This document shows positions 17,843 to 26,724 of a DNA stretch of 64,000 nucleotides, piece after piece. The number at the start of each line of letters is the position of its first letter. Within the stretch, counting starts at the first letter, position 1. The position numbers were made by a program, and so were the translations under genes. Under the pieces are notes generated by a model. It was not told where the DNA came from. It ran no database searches and was given only the letters and a program-made list of their open reading frames with translations. The stretch is from an uncultured Bacilli bacterium. GTDB lineage: Bacteria; Bacillota_I; Bacilli_A; RF39; UBA660. The stretch covers positions 62,001 through 126,000 of the forward strand of contig CAJTZW010000002.1 in the NCBI GenBank assembly GCA_910584305.1, read 5' to 3'.

Positions 17843-19572
17843 TTTATATGAACTTCTCTTAATTGTTGTTCTGATACCTCACTTGGGCACCCCATCATCT
17901 TATCTTCCCCACTAACACTCATTGGGAAGGCTTGCACTTCTCTTAAGTTGACTTCGTCTCGAAGTAACATTATCATTCTATCAATTCCTGGGGCCATTCC
18001 AGCATGTGGAGGGCATCCATATTGGAATGCATTATATAATGATTTAAATCTTTCTCTTACAACATCCTCTGTATATCCTACCATAGAGAATGCTTTTTCT
18101 AGGCAAGCAATATCATGATTACGAACAGCTCCACTTGCCATTTCATATCCATTACATACAAAGTCAAATTGATATGCTAAAATGTCATCGATATTTTCTT
18201 TTTCTAAAGCCTCTTTACCACCCTGTGGCATACTAAATGGATTGTGTCCAAAGTCATACTTACCCTCTTCTTCATTGTATTCAAACATTGGGAAGTTATT
18301 GATAATACAAAAATGATATTTATTTTTATCTATAAGTTCTAATTTTTCTCCTAGATAGGTTCGAATTTGCCCCGCTTGTTTTGCGGCAATAGTTTCTTTT
18401 TTATCTGCGATAAAGAATAAAACACTTCCTGCTTTTAAATTTGCTTTTTCTATTAAAATTTTTTTATCTTCATCTGTTAAAAATTTATCGATTGGTCCTT
18501 TAAAATTCATATCCTCTTGCACTGTAATGTATCCAATTCCAGGCATTCCTATCTTTTTCGCATAATCAACAACTTCATTGAACCATGAGTTTGACTTGCT
18601 AGCTAAGTCATCTACTTTGATTCCACGAACGATAACACCTCGAAATGGTTTAAAAAGAGATTCAGTAAATACTTCACTTATATCTATAATTTCCAGTGGA
18701 TTACGTAAATCTGGTTTATCTGTTCCATACTTTAACATGGCATCTTTATAATCGATTCTTGTAAATGGACGGGGTGATACTTCTCTATTACTAAAGCGTG
18801 TAAATGTATCATAGAAGATTTCTTCTCCAATATCATATATATCTTCTTCCGTTGCAAAACTCATTTCAAAATCAAGCTGATAAAATTCTAATGTTCTATC
18901 TGCTCTACAATCTTCATCTCTAAAACATGGTGCTATTTGGAAGTATTTATCAAAACCTGCTACCATAAGTAGTTCTTTAAATACTTGCGGAGCTTGTGGA
19001 AGCGCATAGAATTTTCCTTTAAATTTACGTGATGGAACTAGAAAATCTCTTGCTCCCTCTGGACTTGATGCTGTAATAATTGGTGTTTGTACTTCATTAA
19101 AGTCCATATCTGTCATTTTATTACGTAGGTATGATAATAATTTACTTCTAAATAATATATTATCTCTTACTTTGCTATTACGTAAATCTAGATAACGATA
19201 TTTGAGTCTTACTTCTTCATTTACTTCACGGGATGTTTTAATTTCAAAGGGAAGTGTTTTTGCTTGTGATAATACCTCTAAAGACTCTACAAGCACTTCT
19301 ACCTTTCCTGTTGAAATCTTATCATTATAATCCTCAACACTTCGTTTACGTACAACACCCTTTACAGTAATTGTCGATTCTTTGGAAAGCCCTGTAAACA
19401 TTGTATCATCATTGCTTACAAGTTGTACAGTTCCTTTGATATCACGAAGGTCTACAAATATTACTCCTCCATGATCACGAATATTTTCTATCCAACCAGA
19501 TAATATAATTTCTTTGTCAATGAAAGATTCATTTATATTTCCACAGTATTCTGTCCTATATTTATTATTCAT
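17833..19572 (-). CDS. aspS: Aspartyl-tRNA synthetase, bacterial type, probably non-discriminating
   Basis: A 579-residue class II synthetase: N-terminal OB-fold that reads the anticodon (SGWIENIRDHGGVIFVDLRD), motif 2 around FRDEDCRADRTLEFYQLDFE, a GAD insertion of about 120 residues, and motif 3 GMAPGIDRMIMLLRD. Position 34 is histidine followed by GG, the feature linked to non-discriminating AspRS enzymes that charge both tRNA-Asp and tRNA-Asn; E. coli, which discriminates, has leucine there. With gatCAB in the same operon this supports an indirect route to Asn-tRNA. Starts after GATAGGAGGATCC; last gene of the T-box operon. Confidence 0.97.
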   Translation of the reverse strand: MNNKYRTEYCGNINESFIDKEIILSGWIENIRDHGGVIFVDLRDIKGTVQLVSNDDTMFTGLSKESTITVKGVVRKRSVEDYNDKISTGKVEVLVESLEVLSQAKTLPFEIKTSREVNEEVRLKYRYLDLRNSKVRDNILFRSKLLSYLRNKMTDMDFNEVQTPIITASSPEGARDFLVPSRKFKGKFYALPQAPQVFKELLMVAGFDKYFQIAPCFRDEDCRADRTLEFYQLDFEMSFATEEDIYDIGEEIFYDTFTRFSNREVSPRPFTRIDYKDAMLKYGTDKPDLRNPLEIIDISEVFTESLFKPFRGVIVRGIKVDDLASKSNSWFNEVVDYAKKIGMPGIGYITVQEDMNFKGPIDKFLTDEDKKILIEKANLKAGSVLFFIADKKETIAAKQAGQIRTYLGEKLELIDKNKYHFCIINNFPMFEYNEEEGKYDFGHNPFSMPQGGKEALEKENIDDILAYQFDFVCNGYEMASGAVRNHDIACLEKAFSMVGYTEDVVRERFKSLYNAFQYGCPPHAGMAPGIDRMIMLLRDEVNLREVQAFPMSVSGEDKMMGCPSEVSEQQLREVHIKVR

Positions 19573-19581
19573 TGGATCCTC

Positions 19582-21039
19582 CTATCTTTTCTCAATTTCG
19601 GCTTGCATCATACTTCTTGCCATAGCAGGATTTGCTTGCCCTCTTGTTTTTTTCATAATTTGACCAACTAAGAAGTCTAGTATATTTGTTTTTCCAGCTT
19701 TATATTGATCAATTGCCTCTGGGTGTTCACTTAACACTTCATTTACAAATCCTAAGATTTCGTCTTCCCCACCAATTTGCTTTAATCCTTCCTCTTCTAC
19801 AATTTTAGTAGGCTCGCGCTCTTCTGTAAGAGACTTATATAATACTTCTTTCGCTTGTTTTGAAGAAATCGTTTTGTTTCCCACTAATTGAATTAAATCG
19901 GCTAGCATTTTTGGTGTTACAAAGATTTTATCAATTTCTAATTCATATTTGTTAACATGCCCTAAAATAACACTTGTAATCCAGTTCGATACATCTTTTT
20001 CACTAACACCATATGAGATACATTCTTCAAAATAGTCTGAAATGCTTTTTTCTTTGACAAGAATGGTTGCATCATAGTGAGAAAGTCCATATTCATTCAT
20101 GTATTTTTCTTTACGTTCCCCTGCGAGTGGTGGAATCGATGCTCTAATTTCTTCTAACCACTCTTTGCTTAATTTAAATTTTGGAATATTTGGTTCAATA
20201 AAATATTTATAATCAATCGCATCTACTTTGCTACGCATATAAATAGTTGTAAGAGATTCTTCGTCCCAACGTCTTGTTTGCTGTTCCATAGAATCATATG
20301 TTCCATCTTCTTTGGCTTCCGTTTGTCTTTCTATTTCATAGTTGATAGCGTCTCTTACACCACCGAAGGAGTTAACATTTTTAATTTCAATTTTGGTTCC
20401 CCAGTTTTTAGGATCTGTTTCATCTAGCGATTCTTCCATAATGGAAACATTTACATCACATCTGATTTGCCCTTTTTTAGAATCTGCTTCACTAATCCCT
20501 GCATATTGATACACACTTCGCATAGTCTCTAGGAAAGATACTGCTTCATCTGCAGAGTGAAAAATTGGTTCTGTAACAAGTTCCAAAAGTGGAACTCCTG
20601 CACGATTATAATCAATCGCGGAATAACTAGCATAATGGTCACTACTTGCAGCATCTTCCTCTAAATGGATGTTATTTATTTTAGCAACTTTCATTTCTCC
20701 GTTGCATTCGTATTTCATTTCTCCATAGCTTCCCACAGGTGCCGGTTTTGTCTCTTGGGTAATTTGATAGTTTTTAGGCATGTCTGGATAGTAATAGTTT
20801 TTTCTTTCAAAATATATGTATTCAGGTTGTTTGCAATTTAAAATCATACTTGCCATTAATGCTTTTTTTACGGCTTCTTTATTTACAACAGGGAGTGTTC
20901 CAGGAAATCCCATATCAATAGGGCGAATATTCGTATTGGCTATTCCTTTATATGAATTCTCAGCACTCGAGAAAACTTTCGTATTTGTTTCACTAATTTC
21001 ACAGTGCATTTCAAGTCCAATCAATGCTTTATACTTCAT
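19582..21039 (-). CDS. gatB: Asp/Glu-tRNA amidotransferase subunit B
   Basis: Binds the misacylated tRNA, phosphorylates the Asp or Glu carboxylate and passes it ammonia from GatA. 485 residues with the N-terminal cradle (ALIGLEMHCEISETNTKVFS, the DMPKNYQITQ loop and NRAGVPLLELVTEP) and the C-terminal helical YqeY-like tail that grips the tRNA elbow (GQIMKKTRGQANPAMA). The start overlaps the end of gatA by 11 bases behind AAAGGAGGTG. Nine bases separate it from aspS. Confidence 0.98.
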   Translation of the reverse strand: MKYKALIGLEMHCEISETNTKVFSSAENSYKGIANTNIRPIDMGFPGTLPVVNKEAVKKALMASMILNCKQPEYIYFERKNYYYPDMPKNYQITQETKPAPVGSYGEMKYECNGEMKVAKINNIHLEEDAASSDHYASYSAIDYNRAGVPLLELVTEPIFHSADEAVSFLETMRSVYQYAGISEADSKKGQIRCDVNVSIMEESLDETDPKNWGTKIEIKNVNSFGGVRDAINYEIERQTEAKEDGTYDSMEQQTRRWDEESLTTIYMRSKVDAIDYKYFIEPNIPKFKLSKEWLEEIRASIPPLAGERKEKYMNEYGLSHYDATILVKEKSISDYFEECISYGVSEKDVSNWITSVILGHVNKYELEIDKIFVTPKMLADLIQLVGNKTISSKQAKEVLYKSLTEEREPTKIVEEEGLKQIGGEDEILGFVNEVLSEHPEAIDQYKAGKTNILDFLVGQIMKKTRGQANPAMARSMMQAEIEKR

Positions 21040-22498
21040 GAGACACCTCCTTTGCTACTTGATTTTTATATTCCATTGTACTTTCTAGAGCATACGCAAT
21101 ATTTAAAACATTCGCATCATCATAGCAGTTCCCCGTAATATTTAAGGCAACAGGTAGGCCATCTATAAATCCATCCGGAATTGTAATGGATGGAAATCCA
21201 CCAAAATTTCCTACTTGTAGGTGTTCTTCAAGAACGGTTGTATTCTCATCTAAAATATCTTTGTCACCATCTAAATGTTTGGCAGGGCCACTTCCAACTG
21301 GTAAGATTACTGCATCATATTCTTTAAATAGTTTTTTCCATTCATCCACCAAAAGTCTACGAACCCTTTGTGCATTAAAGAAATAACGATTTTTATTTTG
21401 GGCTTGCAGTACATAAGACCCAATTATAAAACGGCGTTTAATTAAAGGGGAGAAACCTTCTGTACGATATTTTTTCATCATGTCGATATAGTTATCTGCA
21501 TCAGCTCTAGGTCCAAAGATAATTCCTGTTAAATTTGACATATTTGATGTTGCCTCTGCACATGAGATTACGACATATGTAGAAGCAATCGCATTTAATA
21601 AAGTTTGATCTATACTAACTTCTTCTATCTCCATGCCAATTTCCCTACATTTTTCCAATGCTTTTTTGAAATTTTCTAGGTGTTCTTTTAATTCACTACT
21701 GGCATTTGGATAGTTTTCGATATTACAAATTTCTTTAATATAACATAATTTTTTCCCTTTTACGTCTCCTGTTAAAGAAGAGGCAAGTTCTATGTTACTA
21801 GAGTCCCATGAAGTCATATCGTTTTTATCAATACCCTTCATCGTATCTACAACAATGGCAGCATCTCTTACATTACGTGTTAATACACCACAGTGATCTA
21901 GGGAACTTGCGAATGGGAATAGTCCATATCTTGAAATCATTCCATACGTTGGTTTATATCCAACAATTCCACAATATGCGACTGGTTTACGAATAGAGTC
22001 TCCTGTATCAGAACCCGTCGCATATGGATATACCCCTGCTGCTACAGCACAAGCACTTCCTGCACTAGAGCCTGCACACATACGTGTTCTATCCCATGGA
22101 TTTCTAACAATTCCTGTATGTCCAGTTGTACCTGTTCCACCCATTCCAAATTCATCCATGACTGTTTTATTTACTGGAATAGCACCAGCACTTTCTAATC
22201 TTTCAATTGCAGTAGCTGTAAAAAATGGTACATAGTCTTTTAAGGTATTTGAAGACCCTGTAGACAAGATTTCTTTGGTACTATAATTGTCTTTAATTCC
22301 ATATGGAATACCTGAAAGCACATTATCAGTAACCTCTACTTCTTTGGCATCATCCAATATAGTTACAAATGCATTACAAGATTCTTGTACTTCATGTGAT
22401 TTTTCTAAAGACTCGTTAATTAATTCCTTTACAGTAACTTGTTTTTTTATTAATGCCTCATGTATTTCTTCAATACTCTTATTCATGTACATCATCAT
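21029..22498 (-). CDS. gatA: Asp/Glu-tRNA amidotransferase subunit A
   Basis: Amidase-signature glutaminase that supplies ammonia to GatB. The Ser-cisSer-Lys triad sits in GIPYGIKDNY (Lys), the TTGHTGIVRNPWDRTRM region and the CAGSSAGSACAVAAG loop, with SDTGDSIRKPVAYCGIVG following. 489 residues, normal length. Three consecutive ATG codons begin the frame and overlap the end of gatC by 20 bases; with GGTGG upstream the second or third ATG may be the one used, changing only one or two residues. Confidence 0.98.
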   Translation of the reverse strand: MMMYMNKSIEEIHEALIKKQVTVKELINESLEKSHEVQESCNAFVTILDDAKEVEVTDNVLSGIPYGIKDNYSTKEILSTGSSNTLKDYVPFFTATAIERLESAGAIPVNKTVMDEFGMGGTGTTGHTGIVRNPWDRTRMCAGSSAGSACAVAAGVYPYATGSDTGDSIRKPVAYCGIVGYKPTYGMISRYGLFPFASSLDHCGVLTRNVRDAAIVVDTMKGIDKNDMTSWDSSNIELASSLTGDVKGKKLCYIKEICNIENYPNASSELKEHLENFKKALEKCREIGMEIEEVSIDQTLLNAIASTYVVISCAEATSNMSNLTGIIFGPRADADNYIDMMKKYRTEGFSPLIKRRFIIGSYVLQAQNKNRYFFNAQRVRRLLVDEWKKLFKEYDAVILPVGSGPAKHLDGDKDILDENTTVLEEHLQVGNFGGFPSITIPDGFIDGLPVALNITGNCYDDANVLNIAYALESTMEYKNQVAKEVSHEV

Positions 22499-22790
22499 TC
22501 ACCACCTTTGGTACTCTAACTTCATTTCCAACATAATCATCACAGTTTTGTAATAATTCTTCAATTGGAATTGACTCTTCTACTACATCTTCTCTTAAGT
22601 TGTATTCAAAATCATCTAAACACCAACTCATTGGTTCTACTGCTTCAATTCCTTCAATCGCATTGATAATATCAATATTCTTATCAATAATTTCAAATTC
22701 GTCTAAAACCATTTGATTTTCTTCTTTGGTAAGTCCTATTAACAACTTATCTGCATAATCATCTACCATTTCACTTGTGAATTTTGCCAT
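22479..22790 (-). CDS. gatC: Asp/Glu-tRNA amidotransferase subunit C
   Basis: 103-residue linker that wraps between GatA and GatB. The family pattern is clear: an N-terminal helix with LLIGLTKEENQMVLDEFEII and the central IEAVEPMSWCLDDFEYNLREDV, corresponding to the canonical (E/D)-V-P-P/T-(x)n-LR-D-V segment. The ATG follows TAGGAGGAAAATCA and overlaps the preceding small ORF by 20 bases. Confidence 0.92.
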   Translation of the reverse strand: MAKFTSEMVDDYADKLLIGLTKEENQMVLDEFEIIDKNIDIINAIEGIEAVEPMSWCLDDFEYNLREDVVEESIPIEELLQNCDDYVGNEVRVPKVVNDDVHE

Positions 22791-23058
22791 TTGATTTTCC
22801 TCCTATTCGTTTTATTAATTGTCTTATTTTTAGTCCCTTTCCGTTTCTTTCAGGCAACTCTTTGTTTGCCTCGTCTTGTGGGCTGACTAATGATTCTATC
22901 AGTTCTTCGTATGTGAGATAAGGCCCTGGCATACCAGTCAATCTACAATACTCAAGCAGTTCTTCTTCTGTATAAGGTTCTCTTTTCCTTTCACCATTCA
23001 TACGCTCTCCATCCCAAAAGTCATGTATCTGTATACCATTATTATAATTATCATTCAT
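22771..23058 (-). CDS. Uncharacterised 95-residue protein, first gene of the Asn T-box operon
   Basis: Hydrophilic protein starting MNDNYNNGIQIHDFWDGER, with PYTEEELLEYCRLTGMPGPY in the middle and a lysine/arginine-rich tail. ATG 23058 is preceded by GAGGAGG at good spacing; an upstream in-frame start lies inside the riboswitch terminator and is unlikely. It overlaps gatC by 20 bases, so it is translated with the amidotransferase. I do not recognise it. The position under tRNA-Asn control suggests a role in tRNA amidation or asparagine supply, but that is inference. Confidence 0.75.
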   Translation of the reverse strand: MNDNYNNGIQIHDFWDGERMNGERKREPYTEEELLEYCRLTGMPGPYLTYEELIESLVSPQDEANKELPERNGKGLKIRQLIKRIGGKSNGKIHK

Positions 23059-23078
23059 AAACATTCCTCCTCTATAAC

Positions 23079-23325
23079 AAAAAAACAGTAAGTCATCCAC
23101 AAGGGACGAATTACTGTTATTATCCGCGGTACCACCCTACTTATTACCAAAGGTAATCTCTTTATGTAATATGGTAACGGATTACTTCCGGCTTATGCTA
23201 CTTAGTTTCACATAAGCAACTCCAGAGTGTTATTCACTATTGTATAATCGTTAGCTTCCACCATACCTAACTCGCTTTCATTAGGAACAATAGTTACTTC
23301 TCTCCATCAAAGTTCTTTAAAATAC
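23079..23325 (-). promoter_or_regulatory. T-box riboswitch, asparagine (AAC) specifier
   Basis: The T-box core GGTGGTACCGCGG (around 23124-23137) is intact, and the leader ends in a terminator: AACAGTAA / TTACTGTT arms with T7 at 23079-23085. Stem I has AGAG ... CTCT base pairing, the AGTA / GAA loop-E halves and a distal GGTGGAAG loop. Following GAA-T, the specifier reads AAC (23231-23229) then A and CTCTGGAG, which I read as Asn. A consensus promoter precedes it (TTGACA 23360-23355, 17 bases, TATACT 23337-23332). Uncharged tRNA-Asn would turn on the 95-residue ORF, gatCAB and aspS. Confidence 0.92.
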
Positions 23326-23397
23326 AAAAATAGTATAAAACAAAACAGCTACGTTGTCAATATTTTTACTATGCTTTAAATTGACTATATTATACAA

Positions 23398-24264
23398 TTA
23401 TTTTCTTTTTAATAAAACTTTCCCCTCATATACTTTTTCTGCTCCACCTGTTAATATCATTCCCTCTTGTTCCTTATACTCGACTTGCAATGTTCCACCT
23501 TTTTGAATAACCTGTACTAGCTCGTTCTTTTTAAATTCTTCTGTCTCGATACCCGCTGCTACACTTGCACAGGCACCACTTCCACAAGACAAGGTTTCTC
23601 CTACTCCTCGTTCCCAAATCCGCATTTGAATTTTTTGATCTCCCATTTTCTCCACAAATTCAACATTGGTTTTTTCTGGAAAAAGATAATGGCATTCAAA
23701 ATCAGGACCAAGTTTATCTAATTTCAGTGAATAGATATATTTTGTAAAAACGACTGCATGTGGGTTTCCCATTGAAAGACAGGTAGTAGGGTATATTTGA
23801 TCTTCTATAGATATATTTTCATTTACAAACAAACTCTTTTCTGTAATTACAGGTACTAGTTTTGGATTAAATTTAGGATATCCCATATTGACAGAGATTG
23901 TCTCTATCTCCCCTAAGTGATTATGGAGTATCACTTCTTTTACACCTGATTTGGTTTCGATTGTAAATTCCTTTTTCTGTGTTAATTTATTTTCATAAAG
24001 ATATTTTGCAACACAACGAATTCCATTTCCACATATGCTTGCTTCACTTCCATCTTTATTGTACATTAACATTTTAGCAAGTGCGACTTCACTTGGGGTA
24101 ATAAAAATCACGCCATCGCCACCAATTCCAAAATTTCTATCACACATATATTTGATATAAGGTTTAATTTCTTCTACTTTGATGTTTTTATGAAAGCAAT
24201 CAATATAGATATAGTCATTTCCAGTAGCATGCATCTTTGTAAAATATAATTCTGAATCTTCCAT
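23398..24264 (-). CDS. dapF: Diaminopimelate epimerase
   Basis: Cofactor-independent epimerase that turns LL- into meso-diaminopimelate for peptidoglycan and lysine. Both catalytic cysteines are present: SICGNGIRC (first half) and LSCGSGACASVA (second half). The N-terminal FTKMHATGNDYIYID is typical. 288 residues, normal length. It stands alone upstream of the T-box promoter with GGAGGTAAT as its ribosome site; no other lysine genes are in the window. It implies a meso-DAP type wall. Confidence 0.97.
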   Translation of the reverse strand: MEDSELYFTKMHATGNDYIYIDCFHKNIKVEEIKPYIKYMCDRNFGIGGDGVIFITPSEVALAKMLMYNKDGSEASICGNGIRCVAKYLYENKLTQKKEFTIETKSGVKEVILHNHLGEIETISVNMGYPKFNPKLVPVITEKSLFVNENISIEDQIYPTTCLSMGNPHAVVFTKYIYSLKLDKLGPDFECHYLFPEKTNVEFVEKMGDQKIQMRIWERGVGETLSCGSGACASVAAGIETEEFKKNELVQVIQKGGTLQVEYKEQEGMILTGGAEKVYEGKVLLKRK

Positions 24265-24288
24265 ATTACCTCCTATTATAAAAGTATT

Positions 24289-24316
24289 AAAAAAGACATA
24301 AAATCATGCCTTTTTT
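24289..24316 (-). terminator. Intrinsic terminator after the HTH-CYTH gene
   Basis: AAAAAAGGCAT / ATGTCTTTTTT stem (one G-U) with a six-base loop between the HTH-CYTH gene and dapF. Confidence 0.75.
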
Positions 24317-24336
24317 CAATATTTTTGAACTATTAT

Positions 24337-25083
24337 TTAGTTTTCCTTATAGATTAGATGATATGGATACCCTTTTTGATCGATATTATCTAAATTTAAG
24401 CCTAAATTTTTGGCTATTTTAAGTAAAGCATCATATTCATTCATGATTGAATCTGTATATTTTTTTACCTCGATTTCTACAAAATAGCCTAATTCTTCCA
24501 CATAATCAAGTGCGACTTCATATTTATCCAAATAAAGATATGTTGTTCTTACTTTATCAACGGTTGCTATGATTTCTAATCCCAAAATCTGGAATATTTT
24601 GTGTAAATTCTCTTCATTATCTATCTCAACTTCATATTCATCACAGTACTTGTTATCATACCAATTCTTATAATTTAGTATTTTCTTATTGCCACGTTTT
24701 CCAATTCTAAGCCACTCCGTAATTTCTCCTTCATTTAAGAACTTTCTATACGTAGGTTGGTAATACGTATCTACTTGTTTATTTTCCTTTACGTATATAG
24801 CATTCTTTTTCACAAATAACTCTAATTGTTTATATTCGCCTTTTGAAAGTTTTACCTTAATTTCTGTTTCAATATCATTCTTATCAATATCTCCATAAAT
24901 TAAATAACTAACACTACAATCAAGAGCTTCACCCAATCGTATAAGCATTTCCAAGCCTGGTTCTGTTCGGTTTGATTCCCAGCTAGAGATGGTTTTATCT
25001 GTAACAAAAAGTTTAGTAGCTAGTTCCTGTTGTGTTAGGTTTTTCTCTTTTCTTAAATTTGAAATTCTACTCCCTACATTCAT
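24337..25083 (-). CDS. XRE helix-turn-helix fused to a CYTH (CyaB-like) domain
   Basis: 248 residues. Residues 1-64 are an XRE/HTH_3 DNA-binding domain (LRKEKNLTQQELATKL ... TISSWESNRTEPGLE). From residue 72 it becomes a CYTH triphosphate-tunnel domain: the signature ExExK is E72-E74-K76 in ETEIKVKL, followed by a strand pattern with RIGKRGNKK, TVDKVRTTYLYLDKYEVALD and LGYFVEIEVKK, as in class IV adenylate cyclase CyaB. CYTH proteins bind triphosphates such as thiamine-PPP, polyphosphate or ATP. A regulator whose sensor is a CYTH domain would read a triphosphate ligand; that is inference. AGGGAGGAAATGAC precedes the ATG. Confidence 0.85.
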   Translation of the reverse strand: MNVGSRISNLRKEKNLTQQELATKLFVTDKTISSWESNRTEPGLEMLIRLGEALDCSVSYLIYGDIDKNDIETEIKVKLSKGEYKQLELFVKKNAIYVKENKQVDTYYQPTYRKFLNEGEITEWLRIGKRGNKKILNYKNWYDNKYCDEYEVEIDNEENLHKIFQILGLEIIATVDKVRTTYLYLDKYEVALDYVEELGYFVEIEVKKYTDSIMNEYDALLKIAKNLGLNLDNIDQKGYPYHLIYKEN

Positions 25084-25332
25084 GTCATTTCCTCCCTGAT
25101 AGAATTATACCATGCTTACTATAATAGTTTTCTCTACATTTTGTAGAGTGTGATTCTAGTTCTACTTACCTGAAAATGTAAAAGCATTATATTTCCTTTC
25201 TCAATATTTTTAAAAATCAGTTATTTCCATATATCGTATATCTTATTTCATTGCCTTATCTTCTTATTAACAAAATTTAATATGAATCCAAATGTTATGA
25301 TTCATTTAATCTGATAATTTATTATATTTTTA

Positions 25333-25361
25333 TTGTTATTGTGTTTTCTTTTAAGTATAAT
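25333..25361 (+). promoter_or_regulatory. Promoter of the DUF4177-dinD unit
   Basis: TTGTTA (25333-25338), 17-base spacer, TATAAT (25356-25361). The predicted start near 25368 leaves a leader of about 170 bases before the first ATG. I see no DinR/LexA box of the CGAAC-N4-GTTCG kind here. Confidence 0.6.
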
Positions 25362-25365
25362 AGAA

Positions 25366-25520
25366 TTCATCAGGGATGATGGTTGAATTTGTAAAGACCG
25401 AATTCGATTAATGTATAATCAATCAGTATCATCGAAAAGATATTCTGTAGTCGGAAGTGGAACTCATCTCTGAATAAAATATGCTTGTATAGGTATTTTA
25501 ATATATAAATTTCAACAATA
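25366..25520 (+). other. Structured leader upstream of DUF4177-dinD
   Basis: The 450 bases upstream of the DUF4177 gene hold no ORF. Downstream of the promoter, AATTCA / TGAATT arms enclose CATC-AGG-GATG (25364-25392), followed by GACCGA ... GTCGG that could pair over about 70 bases. No known riboswitch family is recognised. It may simply be a structured 5' UTR. Confidence 0.35.
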
Positions 25521-25536
25521 AGAGGAGGTGTGAAAT

Positions 25537-25743
25537 ATGGAATATGTTGTTTTGCAGGTAATTTTAAAAGAGAAATTAATTGGGGTTGGTTCTAAAAATC
25601 TAACACAATTAGAAAATATAATTAACGAACAAGCAAATAAAGGTTATAGACTGCATACTATAAGTACTACATCATCTGGTAGTTCTGGACTTCTTGGTGG
25701 AGATAGAATCCAAGCCACAATGGTTTTCGAAAAAATTAAATAA
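25537..25743 (+). CDS. DUF4177-family small protein
   Basis: 68 residues with the DUF4177 pattern: an N-terminal strand (EYVVLQVILKEKLIG), the helix LTQLENIINEQANKGYRLHTIST, and the end GGDRIQATMVFEKIK. The family is small and of unknown biochemical role, often encoded in mobile or stress-related settings. The ATG follows a strong GAGGAGGTG. It lies 41 bases upstream of dinD in the same direction and probably shares its transcript. Confidence 0.85.
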   Translation: MEYVVLQVILKEKLIGVGSKNLTQLENIINEQANKGYRLHTISTTSSGSSGLLGGDRIQATMVFEKIK

Positions 25744-25784
25744 AAGAATCCTTGCTAGTATAGAAGGATAGTAGGAGGATTTAT

Positions 25785-26615
25785 ATGAATTCAGAATTAG
25801 AAATATATAAAGAAAAAAATTTTGAGGATATAAAACATACCAACAAATTAGGTAATGAATATTGGGAAGCAAGAGAATTGATGATTGTACTTGGATATTC
25901 TAAATGGGGGAATTTTAAAAAAGTTATAGATAAATCAAAAATTGCGTGTGACATTAGTAATAATAAAATAGAGGAACACTTTGCCAAGGCCGGGAAAGTG
26001 TTGACTGTGGGAAATAACGCAAAAATGGATATTGATGATTATAAGCTATCACGTTATGCTTGTTATCTTATAGTACAAAATTCTGATCCAAGAAAAAAGG
26101 CGGTTGCATTAGGACAAACATATTTTGCTGTTCAAACTCGAAAAATGGAGCTTTCAGAAGAAGAGTACACAAAGTTATCTGAAGATGAAAGAAGATTATA
26201 TACAAGAATAAATGTCACCAATAAAAACAGATTATTAGCCCATAGTGCGAAAAAAGCTGGTGTGGAAAACTTTGGAAAGTTCAATAATTTTGGATATATG
26301 GGGCTATACAATGGAGAGACTGCAAAAGGAATTGCAAAAAGAAAGAAAATAGCAGAAAAAGAAGATATTTTAGATTACATGGGGAGTGAAGAACTTGGTG
26401 CAAATTTATTTAGAATTACCCAAACCGAAGCTAAATTAAAAAAGGACAAAATAAATAATGAAACAGACGCATGTGAAACTCACTATATTGTTGGTAAAGC
26501 GATAAGAGCAACAATTGAAGCTATAGGAGGAAACATGCCCGAAAACTTACCAACCCCTGAAAAATCAATCAAGGAAATTGAAAAGGAGGAATTAAAGAAG
26601 ATTGGAACAAAATAA
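25785..26615 (+). CDS. dinD: DNA damage-inducible protein D (DinD)
   Basis: 276 residues. The N-terminal 110 residues are a BRO-N-like domain (GNEYWEARELMIVLGYSKWGNF, with SRYACYLIVQNSDPRKKAVA), and the remainder matches the DinD type: RLYTRINVTNKNRLLAHSAKKAGV, FGYMGLYNGETAKGI, and TEAKLKKDKINNE. E. coli DinD inhibits RecA filaments. AGTAGGAGG precedes the ATG. A RecA modulator, RecX, lies 4.3 kb away. The local promoter shows no obvious SOS box. Confidence 0.92.
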   Translation: MNSELEIYKEKNFEDIKHTNKLGNEYWEARELMIVLGYSKWGNFKKVIDKSKIACDISNNKIEEHFAKAGKVLTVGNNAKMDIDDYKLSRYACYLIVQNSDPRKKAVALGQTYFAVQTRKMELSEEEYTKLSEDERRLYTRINVTNKNRLLAHSAKKAGVENFGKFNNFGYMGLYNGETAKGIAKRKKIAEKEDILDYMGSEELGANLFRITQTEAKLKKDKINNETDACETHYIVGKAIRATIEAIGGNMPENLPTPEKSIKEIEKEELKKIGTK

Positions 26616-26672
26616 AATCTTATAAAATTATTGCCTTAAACGCCTCCTACATGTATATCTTAAATAGTTTTC

Positions 26673-26701
26673 TTTACAAAGACTTGAGAATATGCTAATA
26701 T
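26673..26701 (+). promoter_or_regulatory. Promoter of the 34-residue ORF
   Basis: TTTACA (26673-26678), 17-base spacer, TAATAT (26696-26701), ending 23 bases before an ATG with its own ribosome site. Confidence 0.5.
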
Positions 26702-26724
26702 CTTTATACGAGGGGGTTAGATGT

